64,000 bases of DNA from Sipunculus nudus (taxonomy: Eukaryota; Annelida; Sipuncula; Golfingiida; Sipunculidae), in assembly GCA_026874595.1 (NCBI GenBank), contig CM049320.1, forward strand, positions 44,712,714 to 44,776,713. The letters are read 5' to 3'. The notes beneath the pieces are model-generated. The model saw only the letters and a program-made list of their open reading frames with translations, made no database searches and was not told the origin of the DNA. Positions 1-13,856 of the stretch are shown here, in pieces. The translations under genes were made by a program, and so were the position numbers. Position 1 is the stretch's first letter. Each line of letters opens with the position of its first letter.

Positions 1-129
1 ACAATGTGCACATCTATACCCCTGTAATTTTAAATTTTCTAGATTTTTACTAAAACTCAAACAAAACAAAAAAATTATTTGCGTCTCAATAAAAGTAACT
101 TTTGCCATTTGTCATTGTGCAAGTAGGTC

Positions 130-2230
130 TTTTTGTTCTTCAGAGCAATATAATATTCCATGACCATGATATATTTAACATATTCAATAGCAACTTTACA
201 TGATGGTTTATTTTTCTTACTTCGACAAGTATAAATATAATATTCAACATATAAAACAAAACTTCCAGTTATATCCGAATAATATTATTCTAACACAGTT
301 AAATTGTACAGGTTGTTCAATAACATGGAGTGATTTAAACCAGTTGTGCAATTCTAACCTCAGAAACTTTACAAGTTTACAAAATGACAGGACCAGAACA
401 AATGTATAGAGGCTTCTACTTCCTCTTTACAAAAAGTATATTTTTCACAATCAGTGAGTAAACATCGACCTTGTGTTGAAAGACGTGTTGTTTTTCCATT
501 TTTCGTCATCTGTTTCCAGCTATTAGGAATTGTATCTAATAAACCTCTTTAAAATAGGTAGTTTATTTCCACATTTGTTGTCTGTTGGAGTTCTTTTAAA
601 GTATTAAATTTGTAGGCCTCCCCTTCTTCAACAATTATGTTTTTATATATTTTATATCTGAAGAATAGAATATAATTTTTTATTTAATAGAACTTTGTTA
701 TCTATTTTAATATGGGAGTTTATACCATTATGTCTGTCCAAGTACTTCTTCAATATTTTTTTGCTTCATGAAAATTATATTTGCACCAAATCTGATTTAC
801 TTCCTTTCAGAAGGGATCCTTTAGACATAAAATCTCATGCAAGTCTTCTACTTTTAAATTACATTTAAACATAAATTCTCCTGCAGGTAACTTATCAAGT
901 ATATGATTTTTCCAAGAGTAATTATTACTCTTCTTCAATAATCTATTTATCAAGCTTAATTTTAAGCATCAATTTTTGAGGGAAGATGTATCATCTTAAG
1001 GCCCCCTTTTTCGTATGGATGCAATTAGAGAGGTACGTTTTATTTTATCTGACCATATAAATTTATAAAAAAAATTCTGATTCTCCAATATAGTGTGGTG
1101 TAGGGGATGGTAAGACTGATAATAGGTATGTAATCTGGGAGAGCGCATGACATTTAAGAATAATTATTTTACCAACCAGTGTCATATATCGGGATGACCA
1201 GGTGGTATGACTTTTTTATCATTTCCAATTTCGGAAAGTAATTGTCAGGTATTAATTTATATAGTGAAGGTCTAAATAAGATTCCTAAGATATTTATTGG
1301 ACCTTCGGACCATTGAAGGCCCTGTTTAGTTATATATGTTTTAACCAATACTGTATTGGTTTGTGTTTTACTTAAAGGCATGACTGCAGTTTTATTAATA
1401 TTCATTTTAAGACCAGATGTACTCATAAACTGTTTCATGATTTTTACACAGTCTAAGATACTCTCCTTATCTGAAAGCAAAAGTACCGTATCATCTGCAT
1501 ACTGCAATATTTTATAATGGTATTTATCTATCTTAATCCTTTATAATATATTTTCTTCTCTTATTCTCCCTGCCAATATTTCTGTACAGATAACAAAAAG
1601 ATAAGGGGACCGGGGACAACCCTGTCTCACACCCCATGAAAACTCTGAAAAACTGTGAACACCATCCGTTACTATTACAAGTTTTCCCTCCTTGATACAT
1701 TATTTTTATAATATTTTCTCCAAAGCCATAATACTCTAAACTGTTCCATATAAAGGGCCATTCTAAGCAGTCAAACGCTTTTTCATGATCTACTATAGTT
1801 AAATATTCTTCTATGTTATGTTCAACTGCAATGTTAATTACTGATATGATTTTATTTATATTCTCTCCTTTATATTTGCTTTTAATAAAACCTGCTTTAT
1901 CATCATGTATTAACTTTGGCAAAATGGTTTTTATTCGTTGTCCTAAACATTTTGAAATCAATTTGTTATCTGTGTACAATAAAGTTATGGGTCTCAAATT
2001 TTTTATTTCAAGGGGTGATTTATTCTTGTTTGGTAAAAAATAATAACATCATGTCCTTGTGATATAGTTAAATTCCCTGATTTTAGACTATATGTTATAC
2101 AGGATGTGAGCTGTTATAAGAAAATGATTTTAAGTTTTCAGAAAATAAATTTTCATTTATATTTGTATCACAAAAAATCTCGTGACATTCAAGACCTAGT
2201 AGTAATAGTTAGTAAAATGTTGCTGAGTTA
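130..2230 (-). mobile_element. Decayed L1/Tx1-like LINE, reverse transcriptase part
   Basis: Minus-strand reading frames give a non-LTR reverse transcriptase broken into pieces. At 1533-1997 there is an N-terminal RT block (RPITLLYTDNKLISKCL, then KAGFIKSKY, then a divergent YLTIVDHEKAFD catalytic block). At 1169-1507 the YADD catalytic box is read at about 1490-1501, followed by GLKMNINKT. Lower coordinates (about 770-1015) still translate to the post-RT region typical of L1-like elements, with KGGLKM and W.N-type residues, and 2050-2200 translates to pre-RT sequence. Frameshifts and stops separate the blocks, so it is not active. The family call rests on motif order and similarity to L1/Tx1 RTs known to me; the exact ends are uncertain. 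Confidence 0.8.
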
Positions 2231-3300
2231 AACAAATAAAACAGTTAACTGGGTTGGATTTTAAGTAGGAAAATGAAAACACCAAAATGCAGCATCACAT
2301 TGCATGTAGTATAAATCAAACAGTATGGTGAAAAAAATAATTCTTATTCACTGGAATACATACACTGTGTTGCACTAAACCCCTTTGAACCCCTTTGATG
2401 ATCCATTGATGTTATTGTGGGTATTGATTAGCTTCATGGTTTGACAATCAGTTACACCAATGATTTCAAAAGTTTGTACCACAAGTGATGGGAGAGCAGA
2501 TTCTGAGTTTCTGGTGAGTAGTGAGTGAGTACATACTGGATATATGTTGGTCTTGCAACTTTCCTCATAAGTCAGGGATTAATTAATGTAATAAAATAAC
2601 ACATGTGGTGGCCTATCAGGGCGTAACATGTATAAAGGAATTAAATCAAGGATAGTTAATAGTGGCTTGCCAACATCTCTGTTGGGGTTGAATTTCCCTC
2701 TTTTTATGATTTGGAGACAAAGCTAAATCTGTATCAAAAGTCCAACCATGTCATTGGAAACGGGATGCTAAACCATTGCAGGGTCTAAGAAGCGGTGTCC
2801 TAATATTTTTAAGTCATTTAATCCTGAAATAAAGTACACATCCCTTGTGTATGTATGTGTCTATGGTTGCCGCAACTTGTATTTCAATATAATTTCTTGT
2901 GTTATATATCCCATGAATATTATATATATATATGTATGTATATATACTCGCTGATAGACCCGGTATACCGGGCTTAATCCCGGAGTTGGGGAGATTTATT
3001 GACTGAGATGTGAAATGTTGGCTCATTTTTTTATTAAAAAAGTTAACAGAAAATATAGGTTCCAGTGGGAAACTGTCTCCATAAGATATTAATAAACATT
3101 TTAGCACGACTGCAGGATAACTGACGCACCTCTCTGTGGCACAACACTTCTGTGATCAGAAAACGTTTCTATGTCCAACTGCTTGTATCTTAATTTTGCC
3201 ACTTACTTTTAAATTACATGAATCCTAAACATCATACCGTCCATCCGTATAAACTCATAACCTGATGGAGACAGTGCGTGAGTGATCCTGCAGTCGCTCC
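2231..3300. other. Stretch without recognisable gene
   Basis: AT-rich non-coding sequence with a short imperfect AT/TATG microsatellite near 2918-2946. No open frame here shows a recognisable domain. Confidence 0.4.
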
Positions 3301-3304
3301 AATA

Positions 3305-3570
3305 TTTTAAACATTTATTTTGTGGGGCTGTCCTCATGGCAAGAAATTTATACCCCGGTATGTTTACCTTGAAGACCTGGTCAGTGATGGTGTTTACATT
3401 GCGAACCGGAATGAGACGCGGGGGGCATTCAGGTTTTCGATGATATTTGACTGGATTCTATCGTTGGACGTATAAAGATTAGGTTGATGTGAGGAACACA
3501 TGAACGATTTTTAAATGTACGTTGCAAGGAAACTGTTCCTGAAGAAAGAAACAGATATATGCATACCTCG
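3305..3570. repeat. Dispersed repeat, copy A (partner at 41.36-41.64 kb)
   Basis: This stretch can be aligned by eye with 41355-41640. Shared blocks include ACATTTATTTTGTGG, GCAAGAAATT, ACCTGGTCAG.GAT, TTGCGAACC.GGAA, GATTGATGTGAGG-like and ATGCATACCTC. The copies have diverged strongly, so this is an old repeat of unknown class. Confidence 0.6.
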
Positions 3571-4127
3571 TAAGTAGCAGAAGCGGACCCAACGGGACTC
3601 CATGCAGAGGGTCCGTATCCCATTTTCAACCACCGCAACCTTTCTTTTATCGTAACAGACAAATTTTGAGGCCTGAAAACCAAGCCACCACCCAATCCCA
3701 CCCCACCCCAGCCCTGTTCCTGAAATTGGGACCTTGAATTAGCTTTTGTTATTAATCCTCCTGGGTTGAACTCTCCATTTTATAAAGCGGGAAACATGTG
3801 TTTATCTCTTTTACTGACCACGCACGGTGGGTCAAATCCCTCACTGAGAGCAAGCGTTATTCATATGAACAATAGTCCTCAGTGTTAGAGGTTAGGTGAC
3901 CACGATGCACGCATTCCGTTGATTGCCGAAGGCAGTTCGGCTGTTCTCGGAAAAAAACGGAAAAATCACTCAAAATTATATGTACATTAAAAATTATTTA
4001 TTTTCATATCGCCTATGTCACTGCGGGGATAATAAACTTTCAAATGATGTATGGCACAATATTGTACACAACGCGGTTTTAGACAACATCGCAAACAAAC
4101 CTGAACCGAATTCCTTTTAAAAGTATA

Positions 4128-4129
<2 letters not shown>

Positions 4130-4171
<42 letters not shown>
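4130..4171. repeat. (TA)n microsatellite
   Basis: Uninterrupted TA dinucleotide run of about 20 copies. Confidence 0.95.
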
Positions 4172-4173
<2 letters not shown>

Positions 4174-4424
4174 TGTTGGTATATTTTTTTACAATAAAAG
4201 TTCAAATAAATGTAGTTATGAAAATAATGTCCATATGTTACAGTTTTGATGTATGATTTAATGTATCTAACCGTTACTACTAGGTCTAGAATGTCACACA
4301 TCTAGGCAGCTGACTCTTAAAGATATCAGTTAAAGTATTTAAAGTATTGTCGGCTGCAGAGTGGCTGGAGTGTGGACTGTCTAGACAGTTCAGGGGTCTG
4401 ACACTCCAAAGCCAACGTTGTCGC

Positions 4425-4785
4425 CTGCTTAGACACTTCCATCATTATTAGGTCCATACACATTTACAAATGTGATCTTATAATCGTTAAGTAAGCAGTC
4501 TGTGATCACAAATCTTCCTTCTTTATCTATAACTTGCTTTCAATTTCACAAGAAATATTGTTCTAAATTAATTTTTGCTGAGCCCTTTCGTTTGTTGTAC
4601 CATCGATATATATGATTCCATGCCCCCATTCTGCTCTCCATTTATCTTCTGTTTCTTTACTACTGTGAGTTTCTTGCATGAAAACTATTCCTATATTTCT
4701 CTTTCTTTGTAGCCAATAAAAAATCGCTCTTCTCTTTGTAAAATGCCTAAACCCCGTACATTAATGGACATTTTGTTCACTGTTT
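4425..4785 (-). mobile_element. LINE endonuclease fragment
   Basis: The minus strand translates from about 4780 downward to the N-terminal apurinic-type endonuclease signature of L1-like ORF2. It reads SINVRGLG, then an R..F block, then IGIVFMQETHS followed by W...WGHGIIY. The frame then decays with stops. It may be the 5' part of the same LINE as the RT remnant at 130-2230, separated by decayed or inserted sequence. That link is inference. Confidence 0.7.
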
Positions 4786-5409
4786 ATTATGTATAAAAGA
4801 CGTTCCATGTGGACCCTGACCGCCGATCTGGATGGGCGATATTATGAGAAATCAGATTTCCCTTAAAGTTAAAAATTATTTACTAAAAAAATATAAAGTC
4901 TGAAGTTACAATTCTAACACTTCCCACAAACAAAAATTGTAAAAATACACAGTATAAAAAAAGTAAGCAAATGTAGAAAATAAGTCACTCCCTGTCACTA
5001 CGGCTTGGGCTTCTCAGCTTCCCCTAGCGACAGCCTGTCACCTCAAGCGTCGATTTTTGCTGAATTTAAGACGATGTGGTGACAGTACAAGCTATAGAGT
5101 TCATATTAATTCTAGTATGTGCAGAGTTGCACGCCATTTCTGACGCTACTGTTTAATTTTCATCCGTTTCTCGAACTGTCATTTTTCCGTGTTAAAACAA
5201 AAGTGACGGTATTCTGTTCGAGAAAATAATAATTATTATATCAAGGGTTGAATTACGTGTATTCGTGCAGCAGTTATTAATACCAGTGCTGGATTTACTC
5301 GAAAACCTTGTCTTTACGTCTGTCATGACGGCTAGGCAGCGGGAAATGGGGGGGGGGGGTTTCAAACGGCTGTGTGGTAAACTCGGAAGTCCGAAGTCGG
5401 ATGGATGGA
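4786..5409. other. Stretch without recognisable gene
   Basis: Non-coding, with a G12 tract at 5348-5359 just upstream of the next repeat. No recognisable feature otherwise. Confidence 0.4.
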
Positions 5410-7777
5410 TTTTTTTAGTTCAGCTGGCTTTCAGTCATGCTGTGCTATAGCGATGGGTCTTTGTCCGTCGTTCTTCCGTCTGTCCGACCGTTAGTCCGTA
5501 AGGCCTAGGATCATGAACCCTATGTAGTCTTAGAGGTTCTAAAAATATCTCCTTGCAAACCTGAAATTAGGTCACTGCGACCTATATTCTCCGAGTTACA
5601 GGGTGCGTTTGCGAATTAATTCTTATAGCCAAAATTTTCATCCTACACCTTCCATCTTTCACATATGGCTCACCTACTAACAGGGAAAGAACCATAATTA
5701 TTTTGAGGTCACAAGGTCATATGTCACGATCACAGGACCCACTTCTTTGAAAAGCTTTTATCCCAAACCTTCCATCTTTCACATATGGCTCACATTACAA
5801 GATGGAGAAGAATCCTATAGGTTTTGAGGTCACGAGGTCAAAGGTCGAGGTCACAGGATTCACTTCTTTAGGGAGGTTGTTGACACATTTCAAGCTAGAC
5901 TTTTCTTCCAAACCTTCCAGCATTGATATATCGCTTCTCTGCGAACAGTGGAAAAGACCTGTTGATTTTGAGGTCAAAGGTCAAGTTCACCACACCCACC
6001 TCTTATATGGAGTCATTTTAAGGCAAACTTTTCAACCTATACCTTCTATCTGTCTTATATGGCCTACCAATAGGGGAAGAACCATATTGATGTTGAGTTT
6101 AAAATGTCAGAGGTCAAGGTCACAGTACTTAATTGTCCCAAATGCTTTTGAACATATTTCAAGCTAAACTGTTAATTCCAAACCTCAAGTCTTTCACATA
6201 TGCCCCATCTATGCATCACTCAGTTTGATTCAAACTTCATATTTATGGGTCTTTTTGCTTGAAGAAATAAATTTTGATTTTAGGGTCAGCTGGTCAGGAG
6301 GTTAACGACTGGAGGTTAAAGTTATTCACACATTGGTTGCCAAGTGATTACTCCGGTTTTAAATGGTCAGTAGTAAATGGTTTGTTGTTACCCATTACTG
6401 TAGAAAGGATCCTATTGATATGTGGGCAAAAGGCCAAGGTCATTGGTCAGGGATGTTCCCCTATAAAAAAACTTACTTTGTAGATCATCTCTATTTTTCT
6501 TGTATATATTATTGCACGCCAACTGGTACATCTCACTGTGTGGCAGTAATTGTGAGCGACGCTTGTGATATATGATTCCCTTTGTATCAGCCCTTTAAAA
6601 GATGAGAACATCGTTAGTGCATAACAAAAACAATGTTGCCCGAGGTTGGTTGAGTATTGTATTATGGTTTAGCTATTGATTTATAAGATGATGGGAACAT
6701 TTTGCAGTTTATTTTATGGAATCATAGCAATAAACTTAGTTTCCTAGATATCTAAATAATTTTTTATACAAATCATCAGATATACCAGCAAGTGTTTGTT
6801 CTGATAATTTGTGGGTGTGCTGGATTTAGGATGGCTTTATTTGTTTTATAAGACTTCGAGTGATGCTTCCTGCTTTTCTTTTCTTTCATGTTTTGCAGTT
6901 TACCTACCCCGCTGACCCCACTAAAAAGCAAAGTAATAATTGAAAAAATATTGGTCTTACAATTTTTACATTAGCATGTCGAGAAATATGATATGAAAGC
7001 TCTCCAACCTGATCATGCCTTTTGAATTGTTTTGGACATTCATTAATGTAACATTCTTTGAAGAACTTGCCACAAGTTTGGTCTCTTATAAGAGGATGTG
7101 TGATATCAAATGTCAGACTTGTCAGAAATCCATTATGTCTTCTAGGTAGCCACCTTAGAAATTTTTTTGTCAGTGCAGTTTCTGTGATTTTTTTTTAATG
7201 TTTGGTCCCTTAAAGAGGATGTTTGTTTTCGGATTTCAGACCTGACTGAAATCCAAGTGTGGCCACCAGGTAGCCATTTTAAATTTCTTTTGAATATATT
7301 ATCTCAAGAACTGTCAAAGTGAATGCAGTGGGACATATATTAATGTAATCTTGCAAAGGATTGGGTCACAGAAATTGGGTAAAAAATATGACCATCTTTT
7401 ATGAAAGTTGGTTTGTTTTGCATTAAAATTCAAACAGAAGCATCCGTTTCTCAATAATTCTTGCATGGATTTTCTTGCTTTTTTGCTATATATGTTGACC
7501 TTATATTTGGCCTTTGTGGTCCTTTTTGACTGATTGGTATCAATTAAGCTACGGGATTAGTTCCTGTTAGCCCAACAACCATACACTTTGCTTCAGACCA
7601 TCAAGTCATCGTGTTATAATTGGACATATGTGACAAATATTTCTATAATCATAGAAATTTCAACAAAATTGGCATATAGGTTCTTCAGAATTTTGACTGC
7701 AAGTTGTGAATCTCAGCCCATGATATTGCAGGTCATGCTTTGCAGCTGAGCGTCATGGCCCATGGATCACTTGTTTT
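5410..7777. repeat. ~2.3-kb AGGTCA-rich dispersed repeat, copy 1
   Basis: First of three direct copies (others at 15239-17663 and 39058-41294). Each begins with a T-run followed by a block like AGCTCAGCTGACTTTCAGTC and ends with a block like GACCCATGGGTCACTTGTTTT. The first half holds several degenerate units of about 115-125 bp with the pattern CTTCCATCTTTCACATATGG, then AGGTCACAAGGTCAAAGGTC, then CACTTCTTT. A perfect DR1 (AGGTCAAAGGTCA) lies at 5971-5983. The T-run would be a poly(A) tail if the element is a minus-strand retroposon. No coding domain was recognised, and the open frames inside are incidental. Confidence 0.85.
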
Positions 7778-10700
7778 AAAAAAATCAATGATCGAAGCAT
7801 AATCAAAAAGCTACTACATCATTAGAAAGTACCATTTAATTTTATGTAATTGATAGAATAAGGTCTGCTCTATCATTATATGAAAAATCAAAGTTATCAA
7901 TCTTAAAGTTATAGGTTATTTGTGATCGGAAGTGCCCGGTTGTAGTCCAACGTGTAAAGCACGGAAGCCACGGTAATGGCTAATGCACTGGTCATCAAAT
8001 CGTCAGCAAATGTGTCAAGCATTTTAAATTATTAAAAAATGTAATAAGCGCCCCCCCCCCCCGGGTTTGGGAGATAATAGGTAAGGGATGAGCCATCCTA
8101 ACCTAACTTTTTTCCCTAGCCAATATAACATGGGGCAACGTAATGCTTTCATTACTCCCCGCCAAGCTTAAAAGTTACCGCCAGTTTCTCCGTTAGGCTT
8201 TATATCTTATTTAATAATAATATTAGTTGCACACAACAGAATCAGTGGTCAAGTGTGTCATAGATAACATCGACTGACTTTGTCCGTGAAGGCCGACCCT
8301 GCAGGTTGCCATGCTGATCGGGTGACCTGAATTCATTTACGCATGTGGATGTATTATGCAATGAAATATAAATACTTTGCTCGTATTTGCTCGTGTACAG
8401 GACGATAAATTTTATCCTTAAAAAATTTGGCAAAGAAGGGCGGCCGTCGTTTATGCGGGTACAAGTTTTTCAGTGTCCTCTGGGCCGCCGAGGATAATTT
8501 ACGGCAACAGCATTATTACATTATTACGTCGGTCAAAATGAACGCCGTGAATAACGGTGATCATATCCGTATGGTGGTAATATACTCTCAATAAAGAACA
8601 TTACAATGCTTTGTTTTTGTTTGAATTTAACGTTTATACATCAAATTTACATGCGTACATAGTTAAATAATTGATTATGCCCTCGCCGCATTGAAACAGG
8701 GATTTTAACGGAATCAATATATAAAAGCCCTTCTAACAGTAGAGCCAGTGATTTTCCGTGGTCGCGGACGGAATCGCGGAACTGATAGACCGAAACGGAA
8801 TTTCCAATCCTGAAAATATATAAGTTTTAATGTATTTTTTGCCAAGATGTCTTGGCAATTCACTTGAAACATGTATGCAGTGATATAATTGTCGATGCCG
8901 CTAACAGCGTGCAGGGCTTACCCATGTACTCAAGATCCCAGAGCCCTGGGTTTATTTGTGTGTACACAGCGCTCGCGCAAAGGATGCTGCGAACTTGACT
9001 ACTTGGCTAAATGCCATCCAGTAGCACGTAATATGCATATTGAAAAAAAAGGATGATTTTTTCATAAGGTGCCGTATTTACCGCGTAAAATGTTCACGAG
9101 TCCAGTGAATGCAGACGCTGTCAGCTGGCTTGCACACTGACATACAGAGAGACACGCACATGACACTTCAAATACAAGACAACCAGTAGCGCGTTATGAT
9201 AATAAATATGAAGTGGCCTTTCCTCAGCTGACGCGAAATTCAATGTTTGTCAAGTTTGTATCATTGGACTACGTCAAGAAATGAATGTATTATAACGGGT
9301 CAAGCAAGTTCAAGAAAGGGACAGTGTTTCCGCGGGATATAAATATGACAAATTTCCTCACAATTTTAAAACAAAACCCCGGAATTTGGTGCGTTTACGC
9401 ACTGAATTTAATATAATACGCTGGAGCCTGAGGGCAAGTATTTCAGCTTTTTTTTTTTTTTTTTTTAAACTTTGGCATGTAATATTATGCACAATGAAGG
9501 CCAAAAAGGACAAATATTAGCGATGCCATTCCATGTCACACATCGGCTCAGCTGGTATTTGCGCAAGGTGACTGACATAATCGGGGTACCGACGTCCCGT
9601 ATTATATTTTTTCATCTTTCAAATAAATACTGTTTTACATACCTTTATATGAACATTTTATATATTCTACTACCTTATTAGGCGGTGACTTTTATTAAAG
9701 AGTTCATTTATTAACATCCTTATTTTTCCTCTTCACCAGCAAAGGAAATCTCGAACTGCAGTCATTCGATACAATTCTCTAATACACCACAAATAAAATC
9801 GTCTGCAAATCGGTATCACTTGGATTAGTTATTATTTTTCAAAACTTCACACAACCATCGCTAAAAGATCGTTGTTTTTTCTGAATTGTCCTGCATGAAT
9901 GTGCTGTGAAGTCAAACACGTGAACACAAGCCGCAGTGTTAAAGTATAGATTCGTATTGACTTTGAAGTTGGCAGATGTGGGTTGGGGCTTATTAGGGTA
10001 TAAAAAATATTTGGAAAAATTATTTTGAGAGCGCCCGAGGCGCTTATTACGTCAAATACGGTATTTTACATAATTCTATCTCTTTTGTAACATTCATTAT
10101 GCTGTTATTTTATAATATATTGTGTTCATATTTCATTTCATTTTGTAAAACAAGACTGTAATAACTCATCAATATTTTACGCTGTTACCATATTTTAAGA
10201 TGTGTTGATAATATTTTATTCACGATACAAATGTCCCTATAGAATATACCCTGAAAATATCATAGCGGCATCAACAGAAAATTTGACAGAACCACAAAAC
10301 GTCCAGTACATGTTTCTTCGAGGTTGTTTCGCTATTTTGTTTGTTGTTCATGTATAAACTGAACAACCTCTTCCTGCTCCTTTGACTTTACAGTTTCATC
10401 AGGATTATGTATTTTTTTAAACTCTTTCAGAAACAATTTATATTACATTTGATGCCATATATTTTACATTTCATGGTCAGAGTGCACTCATTGATTTATA
10501 TTTTTTTTGTAAAATCAAAATGTCATATTTGATCTGTATGTTCCTGTTGCTAATGGGACCTTTTCAAATTCATGTTTTGAAAATTTGCCAAAATAGACAG
10601 AATAATATACATAATATTTTACAATGAATTGTTTGATAATGATTTCATCAGACGTATCCTGAAAATTTAAATAGAAAACACATACATTAACAACACCTTG

Positions 10701-10892
10701 ACAGAAAACAATACACAATGCATGTGTAAATAAAAATGATGCCGATCGTATCATTTTGCGATCATATAAAATAAATAGTTTCTGGGTTTTTTTTCAGAAC
10801 GATTCTATATTTTTTCGATTTTATGCTGTTCAGTTTAATATTCTGCAAATTAATGTTATGAAAATTTGCAGAACTACATGGCACAAACATAC

Positions 10893-10943
<51 letters not shown>

Positions 10944-12514
10944 ATGTGTCAATTGAAAAATCAACAACAAATTAATAAAATATCAACAAAACATTTGTTC
11001 AGTAAATGTTTTAAAATAAATTGTTTCAGAGCAAATGTTATAGACATAAAAAAAATCAGTTTTATAATATAACATGATACAAGCAACAATATATATTAAG
11101 TCCGGTGGGATGGGGCCCGAAAGCGTACGGTACTATTATATATAGAAAAACCGACTATATATATAATCCGGTGATTACAAGGCCTAAGAATAAGTATTAT
11201 GTAACTTTTGTTTCTATGGGTAAAAATATAAGAATAAAAAAAGTTGTATACATGGAATACTCAGATGCATGGATTTTTATAAAGGTCATTAATAACTCTA
11301 TAGCTAAAGGAGAATGGGAAAATAAATATTTGTAATTGAAATTTTTATCTTACCGGTAAATATTTAACTAGATTTATCGAAATGGTTTGGTTCCATAATT
11401 GCATGACGTCACCATTTTAATGTGGAATTTAGGTAATCTTAGCTAACAACAGTTTCAATAAAAATTCTTATATACGTAGCATCTTTAAGTCACCTCTAGA
11501 CAGGCTTTAATTTGAAGCTCTAAATGTCTTATGTGTTGTTTAATTTTTCATTTATTAGTTAATTTTAAATGAGTTTACACTCAACCATCTCCTATAACAA
11601 CAAAATTGGAATTTCTTTACGAGATCGTTGTAATTGTTGAACGGAGCACATTCTGTTAAGATGCCCTTATAATGCAGATATCGTTTGAGAGTGAAATTCG
11701 TTGCAAAATATTTTAAAATATTCTTAATTATTCATTTATCATTGTTGAAACGTTATCAGGAGTGTAATTATTAGAATATAAATATCAAGGTTGAAAAAGT
11801 TTGAAAGAAAGAGTTGTAAACTTGAAAAAGTTTTCATTTTTGTTTAAAAAACAACTATATGCTTAAACATTCAAACAGATAAGATTTTATAATCACACAT
11901 GTATTAGTATATTAGGCCTATATATTATTTGGACTGTTGTATCCCTTTGCTAAGGTATATTTTAACAAGTTTTTTAATAGAACTCTAACATATTGAAAGA
12001 CATTTCGTGTAAGTTATATGTCGTACATGTATGTTTGTTGATGTTCCAGTGATGTCCTACTGGGATATATTGAATTTTCATTTTTGTTAAAAACTATATT
12101 ACAGCGGTTTTAATACTGAATGACATCTTAATTGATAAATGTATATTTTATGCCGTATTATGGTTTATTAAATCATATTTTAGTATATATCATTTACTGT
12201 ACTATACACTTATAAAAAGCAGAATCATGGCTTGCATAAAAAAAAATTAAATTTATTCATACAACTATATTTATACTGAATCTGTATTTGGACAGTGGCT
12301 CTTTACTGATCATAAGTAAACCAGTGCGTGTCTCGGACTTCCGAGTTTTACACATTTGGATCACATCTCAGCACAAAATGATAGATTTAAAGTTTCCGTT
12401 TTCCGGCTTCCGAGTTTTACACACGATCCTGCCATGACACCTTCTGTTTTGAACAAGAAGAACCGCTTTATGTGAATCAGTGCCATAGAGATGTAAGAAG
12501 GTAATAAATGTAAC
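7778..12514. other. Long AT-rich stretch without recognisable gene
   Basis: Contains a C12 tract (8051-8062), a T-run near 9448-9467, a (TA)n microsatellite at 10895-10938 and a segment near 10030-10070 that resembles a repeat edge (GCGCTTATTACGTCAAATAC). An isolated 76-codon frame at 11105-11335 has no recognisable domain. Confidence 0.4.
10895..10938. repeat. (TA)n microsatellite
   Basis: About 21 TA units followed by TATTATAATATG. Confidence 0.95.
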
Positions 12515-12830
12515 TAGCAATTACCCGTGCTACGCACGGTTTTGGGCGAGCATTTAGTTCTGATGTCAAATAGTCTGTCATAGTTTCATGTCTTGGGTGT
12601 ACAATGTTACTGTCTCTTTGAATCCGACATTTGGTATATAAGTGTTCTGTCTCTGAGTTATTCTTGTGTCGGAGTCTGAATGACCACGACGAATACGTTC
12701 TTGTCCGAATGGTGGAATGTCTTCGGACAAACCCGGAGCATATGTATGTAAAAAATCACGGCAAACCGTAGTGTCAGAGGAGACATGTGTAAATTCACAC
12801 AAATCGCGTTACGCTATTAATATATAGATC
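12515..12830. repeat. Dispersed repeat ending in TTACGCTATTAATATATAGAT
   Basis: Starts near AATTACCCGTGCTACGCACG and ends with TTACGCTATTAATATATAGA. The 3' half shares TCTTCGGACAAACCC, GGAGA.A and the same final 20 bases with 13770-13856, so these are two members of one family. Class unknown. Confidence 0.6.
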
Positions 12831-13559
12831 CATTATATGCATGGTGTTATGGATAAAACTCTAATTGAAGCCGAGAGGTTGGCCGGAGAATTTTCGAAGA
12901 ATTTGATATGTTAAATAAAATCATTTTATATGAAAATATATATTATGCTGAACACCGCCATTTAAAGTTGCCCTCCGCGCCCGTGAATCCGCCAGTAAAG
13001 GAACCTGTTATAATGTTTTCCAGTGAGACAGTCACTGCGTTCAGTCAGTGTGTTAAACCCGGATCCCACTCCGGATCCCGGAACCCAAGAAAAATTTGTA
13101 ATTCTTAAACTCTTATGGTAATTTGTCCAGATATTTTAGCATAATCGTATCTAAAGACATATTTTATATTATGTTTGGTTAAAACATAAAAAAATAGTCT
13201 GTTTTGCAACAAAATTTGATAAAAAAAAAACACATACGGACCCTGGGGCACGGACCTCACGGATTACACGAACCCCGTTTTCTCGTTGTTTTACCATTTC
13301 TTTAGTACATACATGTATTTGACATCACGTTTAGCCATGACACATTTGTGATTTATTATTGTGCTAGTATCTGTATTTTTACATTTCTGTCTCAGTTTTT
13401 ATTCATAATTTTATATTTGCTATTTATTTCATTTGTGTAGCGTTTTAAAAAAGTATTATAATTTAAAACATTTACAAAATCATTATTTTGGAACCTGAAG
13501 TTGCTTGAAATGCAAGTAATCAACAATTCCTTTCGGTATTTATATTATTGCCAACTTTA

Positions 13560-13856
13560 AAATTGCATGGTTGTTATGAACGGAGCACGAAACCTGTTGT
13601 TATGTGGAAGTGCTCTGATATATCAGTCCCCCGGAGAAAAACTCTGTCCCGCCATCAAACACTCTGTGGCCATTGTGTTACCAGGCCCGAAGACACAAAG
13701 AAAAGAGGCGCCCACGGGGGAGCAAATATTAAAATTATTAATTATGCAGGTAATACGCAAATATTGCAAATAAAAGGGGGCCGAATCTCTTCGGACAAAC
13801 CCAGAGGAGATACGGAAAATCACAAAAATCGCCTTACGCTATTAATATATAGATTA
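13560..13856. repeat. Second member of the TATTAATATATAGAT repeat family
   Basis: Shares its 3' portion with the repeat at 12515-12830 (TCTTCGGACAAACCC and the terminal TTACGCTATTAATATATAGA). Open frames across it are incidental. Confidence 0.5.

Noticed and set aside
5802-6167. 121-codon frame inside the 2.3-kb repeat
   Set aside because: Comparable frames in the other two copies differ in length and phase, and the underlying signal is the AGGTCA repeat unit; no sign of coding.
11105-11335. 76-codon frame, possibly a viral or mobile ORF
   Set aside because: Lys/Ile/Tyr-rich composition reflects local AT content; nothing recognised around it.
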